Shown here: in pieces, positions 32,844 through 41,890 of the stretch
How the letters are laid out: each line of letters begins with the position of its first letter
Numbering within the stretch: the stretch's first letter is position 1
Origin: Bacillota bacterium
GTDB taxonomy: Bacteria; Bacillota; UBA994
Reading direction: 5' to 3'
DNA length: 64,000 nucleotides
Assembly (NCBI GenBank): GCA_018333655.1
Contig: JAGXTJ010000021.1
Coordinates: 1-64,000, forward strand
The notes under the pieces: generated by a model
Told to the model about the DNA's origin: nothing
Database searches by the model: none
The model's input: only the letters and a program-made list of their open reading frames with translations
Position numbers and translations under genes: made by a program

Positions 32844-34714
32844 TCCCTCACCACCTTGCCTACGCTTAGCACGTAGAAGCGATTTTCTTCAGTTGAAACC
32901 AAGTGTCCGAGGTGATCGAACACGAGGTAGCGCATGGTAATGCGTACCGGCGCAGCGAAAAAGTCGCGCCCTAATGCATGCCAGTACAGCGCTTGGTAGG
33001 GAAAGTCAAACAACACCAAGGGGGAACTGCCCGCGACAGAAATACTGCCGCCCTGCCCTTGCACGGTATAACCTAGCCCGGAGCCATACGAGTGAGCGAG
33101 GGTGGCTGTGGCGATCTCTCGCGCCCTTTCCCCCATGCGGTCATGCACGACCATAAAAGTAGCGAGACTGGCCAGTAGATGCAGACCTAGGGTAACGAGC
33201 AGGGCGCCGACGAAAGTTAGGCGTCTTTTGCGTAGGCGGGTAAGTATATGCAGGCGTGGGGAGAATCGCTTTTCGGCGACACCGAATAACTTAGTGATAC
33301 CGAGTGTCATCAGTACGATTACCGCCGCGACAAGCGCATTGAAGAGCGAAATCCCGGCCATTGTACCTGGGATTTGCCTGCGGGACTCGGGCACAAGGGC
33401 GAAAGCGCTGACATCTATCTCCTCGAGCGAGGGCAGAGCAAGCACCCGCGCCAAAAATCGCCCCTCGTCGCTCGCCAGCAGGGCGAGATGGCTGTCTTTA
33501 GGATGATTGTCCACTGCGGCATAGAAAGCTCCGTATCGGTCTCGCAGCTGTTGCTCTAGTGGCGTTAACGTGGCTTCTCTGCCGGCAGCTAGCTCTTTGG
33601 CTACGGCCGCAAATTCCTGAACCGTCTTAACAATCGCGGGGTGACGCCTCGCGACAAAATCGCTCCATGTCTCCCCCGGTAGTTGTGGCTTGGCCATAAA
33701 CTCTAACCCAGTAATTCGCTCAAGCGTGCTCGGTTCCCTGCTACGCCAAACTAAGGCGAGCGGCTCTTCCATACCATAACCAAAGAGCGAGAAGAACAGC
33801 GCGTCACCCCTGTTGTTTACGGCGAATCGAGCAACACTGATGAGCTCAAACTGCTCCGGAATGATGTCGACAAAGGGCAGTCGCCAGGTTTGCTGTCGCC
33901 TGACATCCATGATTCTTAGCTCGTGGTTAGAGGCAGAAACGACATAGCGCGAATCGGGTGAAAAGGTAGGCGGCATAATGGATAAGTGGAGTGGGTCAAG
34001 CAAGGTGCGTCTATTGGTAGTGAAATTATAGAGTATGTAACTAAGGCGGCGGTTATGCCAAGCGCCGGTTAGTAGCAACCTGCCATCCGGGGACCACACT
34101 AGGTCGTTTGACGACCATTCTCCGGCGAGGCGCTCGATTTCAAATCTCATTCCGCGTTCCCGTAGCTCGCGGATACTTGCTGCCGTGAGTTCGAGGCGCG
34201 GGTTTTCTTGGGAAAGTTCGGGCAGCAAGAACACCATGGCCAAGAGGTCTTTGACGGTAATCGGCCACAGCGCAACTTCTACTAGGTAGACCGGGCCAAG
34301 ATTGACACTACCGACAAGGCCTAGGTCTGCGGCAATACCTTGCGGGTCGAAGTCTAAGCGATAGCTGTTCTGCAGCGACAACACGGCGAAGCCGCCCTGC
34401 ATCGGTTGCGCCAGTAGTCCTTGGTAAGCGTCATCGGAAATTGTAATCACTAAGGTGGCATGAGTTGACTGAAGCCGCCCGCCGTTGTGCAGGCGAGCAA
34501 AGACATTGTCTATGGCGTCCACATTTTGCGACAAGTCCGAGATTAGCCTCGCCATCGGCGAGGCATCTTCATGGTCTAGCGTAATGAAAGTCGTCTTTCG
34601 TTCGCTAACAAAGCCGGTGATGACCGAGACTGTGGCACTTGCGCGGTAGCTTGGCAACAAGATGCTGGTGAGTAGCAGCATAATGAGGCCGAACACTTTC
34701 ACCTTAGCGTACAT
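32840..34714 (-). CDS. Secreted/membrane protein with WD40-like propeller segment
   Basis: A 624-aa protein counted from the ATG at 34714, which has GAGGAGG 10 bases upstream; an earlier in-frame start (34759) lacks one. An N-terminal signal segment (VKVFGLIMLLLTSILLPSY) is followed by a propeller-like stretch (NDLVWSPDGRLLLTGAWHNRR, MPPTFSPDSRYVVSASNHELRIM) and two late membrane helices (SLFNALVAAVIVLMTLGI and TFVGALLVTLGLHLLASLATFMVV). Function unknown; it may display a protein-binding domain on the cell surface. Confidence 0.7.
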   Translation of the reverse strand: MYAKVKVFGLIMLLLTSILLPSYRASATVSVITGFVSERKTTFITLDHEDASPMARLISDLSQNVDAIDNVFARLHNGGRLQSTHATLVITISDDAYQGLLAQPMQGGFAVLSLQNSYRLDFDPQGIAADLGLVGSVNLGPVYLVEVALWPITVKDLLAMVFLLPELSQENPRLELTAASIRELRERGMRFEIERLAGEWSSNDLVWSPDGRLLLTGAWHNRRLSYILYNFTTNRRTLLDPLHLSIMPPTFSPDSRYVVSASNHELRIMDVRRQQTWRLPFVDIIPEQFELISVARFAVNNRGDALFFSLFGYGMEEPLALVWRSREPSTLERITGLEFMAKPQLPGETWSDFVARRHPAIVKTVQEFAAVAKELAAGREATLTPLEQQLRDRYGAFYAAVDNHPKDSHLALLASDEGRFLARVLALPSLEEIDVSAFALVPESRRQIPGTMAGISLFNALVAAVIVLMTLGITKLFGVAEKRFSPRLHILTRLRKRRLTFVGALLVTLGLHLLASLATFMVVHDRMGERAREIATATLAHSYGSGLGYTVQGQGGSISVAGSSPLVLFDFPYQALYWHALGRDFFAAPVRITMRYLVFDHLGHLVSTEENRFYVLSVGKVVRE

Positions 34715-34777
34715 ATTGCGACAGCCTCCTCGTCTAAGTTTGAGAACGGAGCTATCCACATTTTATGAAATAGATAG

Positions 34778-35299
34778 TTAATCTGCGCGAACAACCCTTA
34801 CGAGGGCAGCTGTGTTATAGGCATCGGTTTCAGCGCGATGGATCCGGTAATTATCAATGACAATTGTCGCCTGGCCGGACTTTGCCGTTGTGCCAAAAGC
34901 ACTCAGGGCTTTAGCTTGGTTGTTAAACTTAAACCATAAGGTACGGGTATCGTTTTTCATTCTGGGCAGCTTAGCAAGCGAATCATCGCCAACGTAAAAA
35001 TTCACATAAAGCAGTGAGTCAGCATCTATAACAACCTGGTAGGTACCGCTCAAAGTTGCCTGACCCGAAAACTGAATAATCCCAGCCGATCCAAATGGTC
35101 CCGCAAGCTGGGTATCGTTAGAGACAATCTTCATGCCAACGATCACATCTCCGGCCCGTGCCGTAGTAGCGTCAAACACAGGGGCGCTGCCCTCGCGATC
35201 GGAGGTTGTCTGGCTCCACAAAGGAATAAGCGCATAGAGTGCATACCCTAGCAAGCAGAGCAGTAGAAATGTCAGTAAAAGTGCATGCGGCTTCTTCAT
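34778..35299 (-). CDS. Predicted secreted protein of unknown function
   Basis: A 173-aa protein from ATG 35299, with AAGGAG 8 bases upstream. One N-terminal membrane segment (ALLLTFLLLCLLGYALYALIPL) precedes a compact beta-rich domain (GSAGIIQFSGQATLSGTYQVVIDADSLLYVNFYVGDD). I do not recognise the family. It lies 18 bp before the propeller gene, so they are probably co-transcribed. Confidence 0.65.
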   Translation of the reverse strand: MKKPHALLLTFLLLCLLGYALYALIPLWSQTTSDREGSAPVFDATTARAGDVIVGMKIVSNDTQLAGPFGSAGIIQFSGQATLSGTYQVVIDADSLLYVNFYVGDDSLAKLPRMKNDTRTLWFKFNNQAKALSAFGTTAKSGQATIVIDNYRIHRAETDAYNTAALVRVVRAD

Positions 35300-35392
35300 A
35301 AATTTCACTCCTTCTTTAAATGTTGACGATGTACTTGCCCTTGCGGACTGCGATTGGGGTGGTCGCGTTAACGACAGTCAGCCCTAGGGACT

Positions 35393-36049
35393 CTATTGGC
35401 CAAAAAACGTGCGGACTGCATGGGCCACTAGACCAACGCCTAGGATCGCGAAGATAAGCCCTGTGAGCCGCAAGATGCCTATATGCAGCGCGCTCAATTC
35501 TACCTTCTTAAACATCCACCAGCGGCCAAGTAGCCATGCCCTTTCAGGTAATAGCAGCTGGAATACACCATACGTAGCGAAGAGTGCACCCAAAGCTAAC
35601 GATTCCAACGGTCTAGGCCTGGCTCGGTGAGCGACATCGTCATGTGGCACAATCAACTCAAAGAGATTGAGGAGCTCGCGATCTTGCTCCGAGCTGTCGG
35701 AGTACACTATAATCCCCTTGGCGTCGACGATTTTGTGCATCTCTCTGCCGCTTGGCACAAATGCGTGGACAGTTAGTCTACCATCGCTCGCCCTGAAAGC
35801 ATTGACAACGTACGCACTACCCTCAACCATAACACTGTGGGCAGAGGAATTGCCCATCCTGCGGAGGGAGATTGTCTTTGCGCCGTCCATAGACGAAAAG
35901 ACATGCTTGTCGACCTCAGTCCGAGTCCAAAAGTATTCTACACCGCCGAAGCTGAAGGTTGTGTTTTGGGGAGCACTGCTACAGGCGGACATCAGCGGGA
36001 CGATGCACAATAAAAGGAGTAGCAACCCGGTTGCGAACCGCCAAGGCAT
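35393..36049 (-). CDS. Predicted lipoprotein with C-terminal membrane helix
   Basis: A 218-aa protein from ATG 36049 (GGAG 9 bases upstream; the earlier TTG at 36109 lacks a site). The signal peptide (FATGLLLLLLCIVPLMSACSS) ends in an SAC lipobox. The body has short beta strands (TISLRRMGNSSAHSVMVEGS, LTVHAFVPSGREMHKIVDAKGIIVY); the C-terminus has two hydrophobic stretches around 160-215. Not recognised. Part of the same minus-strand secreted-protein series. Confidence 0.68.
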   Translation of the reverse strand: MPWRFATGLLLLLLCIVPLMSACSSAPQNTTFSFGGVEYFWTRTEVDKHVFSSMDGAKTISLRRMGNSSAHSVMVEGSAYVVNAFRASDGRLTVHAFVPSGREMHKIVDAKGIIVYSDSSEQDRELLNLFELIVPHDDVAHRARPRPLESLALGALFATYGVFQLLLPERAWLLGRWWMFKKVELSALHIGILRLTGLIFAILGVGLVAHAVRTFFGQ

Positions 36050-36152
36050 GAGACCACTCTCCAAACATTGAAATTCAATCCGCGAAGTATTCATCGACGC
36101 CTTTATCAATTCTAGAGTTGTGTCCGTAGTCCCTGCGCTCTTTGAGCATCCC

Positions 36153-37172
36153 CTAAGGCCGCAGGGAATGATGTGGAGCAGGCCTTCCCGGCAAAAACAT
36201 AATTCTCAGGCCAGCATTACTTTCCCCGGAGTTGATGGCCCCCAGAAAGCCTGGGAAAAGCATCGGGTCCACAAGATCTACTCCCTCTCTCTGACGTAGC
36301 GCATTAACTTTGCCGGCCGGACCTTCGACTGTGACCGCATATATGCCCATGCTCTTTTGCCGACGCGAGCCGTAGCGCCTGTAGTGGTCCTCTGCATTCA
36401 TCAAACTGGTTTCTTTGCTAGCGATTATCCGGAGGAAACCATCATGTCTGAGTCGTTCTGCAGCAGACAAGGCCATTATCTCGGGGTCTTGTGTTGAGAA
36501 AGCTTGTGCGCCATCAGTGATGCCTATGGGGTTTCCTGCTGGAATCTCACCTGCTCGCAATGCTGCAAGTTCAGCACGATGTCTACGTATGTCGTATCGT
36601 TCTATGTCAACGCTTCTTTCCCAGTGCAGCCGCAATTCGCTCCAATCTGAAAGCAAGAGTAGGTCTGGAATCCCTGTAGGGATGTCTGCGCGGTCAATGC
36701 TCTTTCTCATCAGCCCGCCGGAATTGGTTATGCCATGCTGTGGACCCAATTCTAAGCAAGGGAGGAAGGAGGCTGCTCCGACGATGTTCACTTCCAAGGG
36801 GTCAATAACTACCGCCATGTCTTCTGGTGCATACAACCTATCCAACAGAATTAAGGCTATAACGCGCCTGCTCGGATCTGATGCAGCAATTCGCGCTAGG
36901 AGATCTTCTCGGCGAACACGGTAGGAAGAGTGCACTTCTGGATGTCGTCGAATGTCAACGCCTAAGTAAGCCCTATTAAAAATGATCGGGATTGCCCTCT
37001 GATGCAAAAATGCACTCATTTTGGCGGCATATGCATCGACAGGTGCACCGGCAAAAGCTAGGCGCGCCATGGATCCCGCAAGGTCGGCAAACAGCAGGCC
37101 GAACAAGGCTGTCGCAATTAGTAGTACGCGCCACGGTTTGGTAAAAACTCTTTTCAATCGCACGCGGGTCAC
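36153..37172 (-). CDS. Membrane-anchored protein of unknown function
   Basis: A 339-aa protein, one N-terminal helix (RVLLIATALFGLLFADLAGS) and a large extracytoplasmic part (segments RRHPEVHSSYRVRREDLLARIAASDPSRRVIALILLD, LLLLSDWSELRLHWERS). The GTG at 37172 overlaps an AGAGAGG; the GTG three codons later, 9 bases from it, may be the real start. No family recognised. First gene of the series running to 32325. Confidence 0.65.
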   Translation of the reverse strand: MTRVRLKRVFTKPWRVLLIATALFGLLFADLAGSMARLAFAGAPVDAYAAKMSAFLHQRAIPIIFNRAYLGVDIRRHPEVHSSYRVRREDLLARIAASDPSRRVIALILLDRLYAPEDMAVVIDPLEVNIVGAASFLPCLELGPQHGITNSGGLMRKSIDRADIPTGIPDLLLLSDWSELRLHWERSVDIERYDIRRHRAELAALRAGEIPAGNPIGITDGAQAFSTQDPEIMALSAAERLRHDGFLRIIASKETSLMNAEDHYRRYGSRRQKSMGIYAVTVEGPAGKVNALRQREGVDLVDPMLFPGFLGAINSGESNAGLRIMFLPGRPAPHHSLRP

Positions 37173-37675
37173 CCTCTCTGTTTATTTGTTTGCCGATAGC
37201 ACAACCGCGACCTGCGACCTATAAGGTGAATTTACTGTAACGCTCACGCCCTGACCCCGAATTACTGTCGGACTTGGCAATTCGCGTGTCGCAGCACAAC
37301 AATTACAGCCGCTTACTCAATGACACTACCTTAACATTGTGACAAGGTCATCGGCACTTTGCACATCACCACCATCCGCCGCCAATGCCTGCTTTTTTCA
37401 CACAGAATCGCCGCTTGTTCTCACGGTTTAGGCGGGTCCCCCTGCCATAAAACTGGAGACGAACTAATCACACCTCCATTCCATCCAAGTTCTACATATC
37501 AAATAAATTGTAAACGATGGATGGAAGTATCACAAGGACATTATAGTAGCGCTTGCTACTGAAACCTGCCTATAAACAAACTACACACACGCTTAATAAG
37601 TAGTAAAGCCTGGCTAGAACATCAGCGACATCGAGGACGGGACCTTTTGGCGCTGCCCGTTACCTACTTTAGCTC
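37173..37675. other. Intergenic region without recognisable gene
   Basis: About 500 bp between a secreted-protein gene and the collapsed ABC operon copy. Open frames here are short and have no ribosome sites or familiar sequence. AT-rich stretches near 37495-37515 and 37555-37600 could hold promoters; nothing firmer can be said. Confidence 0.5.
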
Positions 37676-38235
37676 TCATACATCCCGACGGTTGAAAGCG
37701 TGGACTGCAGCCATGCGCATGACAACTATGTACCCTGCGGTGTAGAGCAACATCCGGTAGCTGGGGGTAGAGTGGCTGCCAAAAGGGCCAAGGGCTTTAA
37801 AGATTTCGGCGGCGGCAGGGTCGGTAATCCTTGCATCACCCCCCACCATGAAGTGTAGTCCGGCACCATACAAGGTAAGGAAGGCCAAGGTGAGAAGCCC
37901 TGCGACCAAAACAACTCGCTTGCGCAAAGCCTCTTTAAACGTAAAGACGGCCATCAACCACATGTCTTTTCGCCCTCCTTTGCCAAGCCCACCAGTTCTA
38001 GTGCCGCTTGCGAGCTACGTTTGGCCGATCTATAGTCTAGTCCTGCTAAGCGAGCGTGAAAGTTGACGAGCTCGCTCCCTTTTAGCCAGCCGTGCAGGCG
38101 AAAGTTCTCGGGCAAGAAGGGCACGCCAATGAGCGCACTGCGCAGAGAGGCCAGATCCACAATAATATCGGTTCGCGTCTGACCGGCGAGCGTAGCGGAC
38201 AGATTAAGCCTTGCGGAAGATGCTCAAAAACTGAG
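37676..38235 (-). pseudogene. Collapsed copy of the anti-sigma/ABC ATPase/permease operon
   Basis: In minus-strand order it contains fragments of the anti-sigma gene (38100-38235, like 43022-43560), the ABC ATPase (37975-38110, like 42420-42558) and the permease N- and C-termini (37676-37963, like 41700-41890 joined to 41024-41150). The intact operon at 41024-43922 is 2.9 kb; here about 560 bp remain. The ATPase/anti-sigma joint falls in GGCGAAAGTTCTC, a 13-bp word present in both intact genes, and a second joint in CTTTTC-CCCTCCT (the EGEK region). Walker A, signature and most membrane helices are gone, so no function is expected. Confidence 0.88.
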
Positions 38236-38253
38236 CGGCCAGCGTGCGCAAAG

Positions 38254-39003
38254 TTAACGCACTTTCAATCGAATTGGCACGCGGAGAACCTTGTGTTGGC
38301 CAATTATTGTGATGTAAGAGATGTTGAGCAAGGCCTCTTCAATAGGTGCAGCAAACTTGACCTTCATGATGACTTTCTCTGCCTGCCTCGGCCCCAACCT
38401 GTGTCCTGCAAAGCGCTCCCCCGCCACCCAAAGCTCAGATATGTGATACTCCCCAACTACGTCGAAGAGGAGGAGATCCAGTCTTACCGGCATAAAAGAC
38501 TTGTTGCGCAACAGAAAGGAAACCTGATGTTGACCCTCACCATCATATGTTACATAGGCATCGGGAGAATAGATGCGGTTTGTGAACTGCAGGAAGGCGA
38601 AAGACACAAGCAGTATCATAATGAATAGAAGCTGTACTTTGGCAGGTAGAATCAGGCGCACGCCCCTTTGCTTCGTTCGGAACCCTAAGTACCATGAAAG
38701 GGGAAACGCCAGTAAAAGCAGAACCAACAACGCCCAGTACAGTATCACAAACATAACGAGCTGATCGACAAGAAAAAAATCCCAATGCTCGAAAAACCCC
38801 CAACGCACGCCATCATCAAAAATGATCTGGCTGTTAATATTGATCACGCCTTTGACGTAGTAATATCTCCACGCACGGTACCAATGCCTCTGAATGTTCC
38901 CATCTGACATAGCAGTAAACACGGTTGTCGCCGCCCATGTTCCTCCAATCCAAGCGAACAGCGGGCCCCAAGCCTGAAACGCCACGAAGAGAGGGATGCC
39001 CAA
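38254..39003 (-). CDS. Membrane protein of unknown function, possibly 5'-truncated
   Basis: A 249-aa protein with hydrophobic N-terminus (IPLFVAFQAWGPLFAWIGG) and two central helices (FVILYWALLVLLLLAFPLSWYLG, LLFIMILLVSFAFLQF), then an extracytoplasmic beta-rich end (HQVSFLLRNKSFMPVRLDLLLFDVV). The TTG start has no good ribosome site, and the same frame upstream (ETLAFVCSIL) still looks membrane-like until a TAA that is the stop of the next gene; the 5' end may be lost. Not recognised. Confidence 0.55.
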   Translation of the reverse strand: MGIPLFVAFQAWGPLFAWIGGTWAATTVFTAMSDGNIQRHWYRAWRYYYVKGVININSQIIFDDGVRWGFFEHWDFFLVDQLVMFVILYWALLVLLLLAFPLSWYLGFRTKQRGVRLILPAKVQLLFIMILLVSFAFLQFTNRIYSPDAYVTYDGEGQHQVSFLLRNKSFMPVRLDLLLFDVVGEYHISELWVAGERFAGHRLGPRQAEKVIMKVKFAAPIEEALLNISYITIIGQHKVLRVPIRLKVR

Positions 39004-39051
39004 AATCGAGCAAACAAAGGCGAGGGTCTCACCTACCCCAGAGATGCGATT

Positions 39052-39438
39052 TTAATATGTTACTTCTCTCGACAACACTGACGCTACCTCTAGCAATGTG
39101 CCACTTGCACTGTAAGCGCGGGCGGTGCAACGCAAACGGTATGTGCCCCTGACCACCCAGTGGTGGTTGTTCATGTAAACTCCTGGAAGTCCAGGTCCCG
39201 ACGAAACCCACACCCTAACCGTGGTCCACCCAAGGCCCTCGCGTCGCTGCAGTTCCATGGTAAGGGTGACAGCGTGTGAACTACTGTAAAGGGTGATACT
39301 ACCGAGGCAGTCGGCTACACCCCAAGCAGAGATAGACAGTTGTGTGATGATGCTCGAAATGTGCGTGAACATAGGCGTGACTGTTCCTTGGAGTCTGTCT
39401 GGGCTAGCTGCAGCGAGCGGAGTAGACGTAATGGCCAT
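39052..39438 (-). CDS. DUF6147-like secreted protein, N-terminus unusual
   Basis: A 128-aa protein whose body, FTHISSIITQLSISAWGVADCLGSITLYSSSHAVTLTMELQR and the final YRLRCTARAYSASGTLLEVAS, resembles the small secreted DUF6147-type proteins of Bacillota. A signal peptide is missing; the N-terminus overlaps the propeller fragment upstream by 35 bp, suggesting a fusion or truncation. Confidence 0.6.
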   Translation of the reverse strand: MAITSTPLAAASPDRLQGTVTPMFTHISSIITQLSISAWGVADCLGSITLYSSSHAVTLTMELQRREGLGWTTVRVWVSSGPGLPGVYMNNHHWVVRGTYRLRCTARAYSASGTLLEVASVLSREVTY

Positions 39439-39907
39439 CTCTACATAACAAAATTTCTCCTATGCCTCGGCCGCCGGGAAGCCGTATCCTCTGCTTGAGC
39501 TCTCCGCTCGCTCTGCTAAGCTCCGCCAAAGAATACCCACTAATCAGCAGAATTCTATCTGGGGTAATAAAAGGGCTACTGCGGACATCAGCGGGAGCGA
39601 AGCTCAGCTGTCGACTCCACACTTGATCACCGTTGTGTACGTTAAGTGCCACAACCGCCCCTCGTCGGAGAATCGCAAAAATAAGCCCCGCTTCGCCCAT
39701 GAGTGAGTGGACATAGGGAAAGGGGAAAGGCTGGGCCTTAGACCACCGAATATCACCCGTGTTGGCGTAAAGACCTAGTCCGATTGTCGCCCCAGTGGGG
39801 TTCTGGTAGATCACAGCGACGCCACTTTCTGTTGCGGTTATGAACTGTCCATAGTCGCCCGCCATCCCATCATAGTCTAAGAACTGCCACGGATGCTTCA
39901 GTTTCAA
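39404..39907 (-). CDS. PQQ-like beta-propeller fragment
   Basis: A 167-aa protein with propeller-type repeats (TGDIRWSKAQPFPFPYVHS, AVVALNVHNGDQVWSRQLSFAPADVRSSPFITPDRILLIS). Two to three blades are far too few for a full propeller (usually seven or eight), and there is no signal sequence, so it is likely a remnant. It overlaps the DUF6147-like gene. Similar extracellular propellers bind proteins or sugars. Confidence 0.55.
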   Translation of the reverse strand: MKLKHPWQFLDYDGMAGDYGQFITATESGVAVIYQNPTGATIGLGLYANTGDIRWSKAQPFPFPYVHSLMGEAGLIFAILRRGAVVALNVHNGDQVWSRQLSFAPADVRSSPFITPDRILLISGYSLAELSRASGELKQRIRLPGGRGIGEILLCRDGHYVYSARCS

Positions 39908-39978
39908 AATGTCTCCAGTGGTTCAAAAATAGATTGCCACATGGTTCATAATCACAAGGCAAGCTCTCCTAGGGTCTA

Positions 39979-40803
39979 CTATTTAGGCCTTATTGCCGGC
40001 CTTAGCTCGAGAAGGAAAAGCGAACCGTCATAGCCGCTCGTATTGATGGAAAAATACCTTGCAGTTCCATGTTTATCTACAAAAGAAATGCCTCTGTGCG
40101 GCAAGTCCCGCCCCAACCATGTTATTATGAGCGGCTTTTCAGGCAGTAGCGCGTCCGCGTAGTGCAACACGTTTCCCGCACGCAAGAAAGGTGAGTCCTC
40201 ACTAACGCTAACCTCTCTAAAGCTGAAATTTCTCAGTATCTCATCTGTAGCGATAATAATCTGGCGGTCAGATTCTGCATCAACAAACTTTTCGAAGTAG
40301 ACAAATTTGTTCAGCATCCCTTCTTCCGCATCAAACACGCGAACCTGGACTACTAAATTTGACAACAAGGCGTAGAGGTCGTCATTAAGACCACCTAGAC
40401 CCCCCTGGCCCTGCTCTCCTGCCGTATCGCTATAGAGGAAAAAATAACGGCCACCCTTAGCTGAGTGTATAGCTTCTGTGTGCGGGTAATCATTATATTG
40501 AATCAAAACCATAAAACTCTGCCCAGGTTCCGGCTGCTCACTTTCATGAGAGAGATTCGTTTGCGTCGCCTCGGCTTTCATAGTTGCCAAAAGATAGTGA
40601 GCCCGCTCGGCATCCTCAGGGCCTAAAAGATAAAACGTTCCATTGCTGCAACGAAAACTGATTTCAGACCACTGACGCTCAGGTGCCGTCAATATGCCAC
40701 TTGAAGCTGTTTCAGGTGGTTCCGGCACACTTCGGCAGCCCGCAATAAGCAGTATCATAAGGAAAACGAATATCCTCATAAATGGTTGCCCAGCTCGATT
40801 CAT
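39979..40803 (-). CDS. Predicted lipoprotein of unknown function
   Basis: A 274-aa protein from ATG 40803, chosen because AAGGGG lies 8 bases upstream. The signal peptide FVFLMILLIAGCRSVPEPP ends in an AGC lipobox. The mature part has several beta segments (SEISFRCSNGTFYLLGPEDAERAHYLLATMK, GGRYFFLYSDTAGEQGQGGLGG, PLIITWLGRDLPHRGISFVD). Family not recognised. Confidence 0.7.
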   Translation of the reverse strand: MNRAGQPFMRIFVFLMILLIAGCRSVPEPPETASSGILTAPERQWSEISFRCSNGTFYLLGPEDAERAHYLLATMKAEATQTNLSHESEQPEPGQSFMVLIQYNDYPHTEAIHSAKGGRYFFLYSDTAGEQGQGGLGGLNDDLYALLSNLVVQVRVFDAEEGMLNKFVYFEKFVDAESDRQIIIATDEILRNFSFREVSVSEDSPFLRAGNVLHYADALLPEKPLIITWLGRDLPHRGISFVDKHGTARYFSINTSGYDGSLFLLELRPAIRPK

Positions 40804-40946
40804 TGATACTTCCCCTTCCAATGGAGTTTTTGCGGCCCTCTGTGGCCGAACAGGCAATCCCTGCGGGTTACTCCGCCTTGCGGGCAGTCACCGATCGAGA
40901 AGGCCTTCACTATATAAAGACACCTAAGGAGGGAGAAATGCAACAC

Positions 40947-40978
40947 TGAGACAAAAAGGACATCGGCGAGGCGACACG
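40947..40978. repeat. Short direct repeat, left of sigma/ABC operon
   Basis: TGAGACAAAAAGGACATCGG and the following GCGAGGCG-ACACG match 44687-44720 with two single-base gaps and two substitutions. The pair brackets the sigma/anti-sigma/ABC operon. Confidence 0.5.
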
Positions 40979-41023
40979 CTCCCAACGCGGGGCTAATAGA
41001 CTACACAAGAAGCCTACATTCTT

Positions 41024-41890
41024 TCATACATCCCGGCGGTCGAAAACGTGGACTGCAGCCACAAGCATGACAACTATATACCCCGCGGTGTACAGCAGCA
41101 TCCAGTCGCTCGGGGTAGAGTGACTGCCAAATGGGCCAAGGACATGGGCGGGGTTAAAGAAAACCATATCAGGAGAGGTGCCTTGTGCCAGGCTGTCGAC
41201 CACTGTAGCCACTACCCGCCGGTACACCGCATCTGCTGGCAGTATAAGACTGGTAACGACACCGATATAGACGGCGGCGGTGCTGCCTAGCATTACTCCG
41301 ATTTGTTCGATCATGCCGCCCAAGACGGACAGCGCGTAAAGCCCAAACGCCAAGACGCCATTGCCCAAGGTAGGCAACTTAGTGGTCCCGAGCATGGTAA
41401 CGGACAAAAGCACTAGGGGCTTTAAGGCAAACAAGGCGAGTGCTACCCAACGGCCCGGCAGGAGCAGGCCCGTCTGCCAGTACACAAGGCCGACGAGCGC
41501 AAGGAAGAAGAGGGCGGAGTAAGTGACCAGCATGGCTGCCAAGCCGAAGTACTTACCAAGCAGCAGGTCGCGGCGGGTAAGGGGCCGAGCCGCCAGCGGG
41601 TAAAGAGTGCCGTTCTCAATTTCCCCAGCAATACTACCTACGGCGGCTAGAATGGCTAGACCCGCCACCAAGAAGCTGGCAAGGTAAATACCCATGCTAA
41701 ACACGGTAAGCGCCTCTAGAAGCTTAAAGACATTGGCGGCGGCAGGATCGGCAATCCTGACATCCATCCCCAACGTGAAGTGCAGCCCCGTACCGTACAG
41801 GATGAGGAAGGCCAAGGTGAGAAGCACTGCGACTAAGACCACTCGCTTGCGCATAGCTTCCTTAAAGGTAAAAACGGCCATCAACCACAT
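41024..41890 (-). CDS. ABC transporter permease (ABC-2 type, NosY-like)
   Basis: A 288-aa membrane protein with about six hydrophobic segments, starting MWLMAVFTFKEAMRKRVVLV, typical of ABC-2/NosY permeases, and containing GSIAGEIENGTLYPLAARPLTRRDLLLGKYFG. It overlaps the ATPase gene by 10 bp and is last in an operon with an ECF sigma factor and its anti-sigma factor. Likely exports or senses an envelope-active compound; the substrate is unknown. A collapsed copy lies at 37676-37963. Confidence 0.9.
   Translation of the reverse strand: MWLMAVFTFKEAMRKRVVLVAVLLTLAFLILYGTGLHFTLGMDVRIADPAAANVFKLLEALTVFSMGIYLASFLVAGLAILAAVGSIAGEIENGTLYPLAARPLTRRDLLLGKYFGLAAMLVTYSALFFLALVGLVYWQTGLLLPGRWVALALFALKPLVLLSVTMLGTTKLPTLGNGVLAFGLYALSVLGGMIEQIGVMLGSTAAVYIGVVTSLILPADAVYRRVVATVVDSLAQGTSPDMVFFNPAHVLGPFGSHSTPSDWMLLYTAGYIVVMLVAAVHVFDRRDV

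Noticed and set aside
37359-37562. 67-aa open frame in the 37.2-37.7 kb gap
   Set aside because: No ribosome site, no familiar sequence, and composition like the surrounding non-coding DNA.
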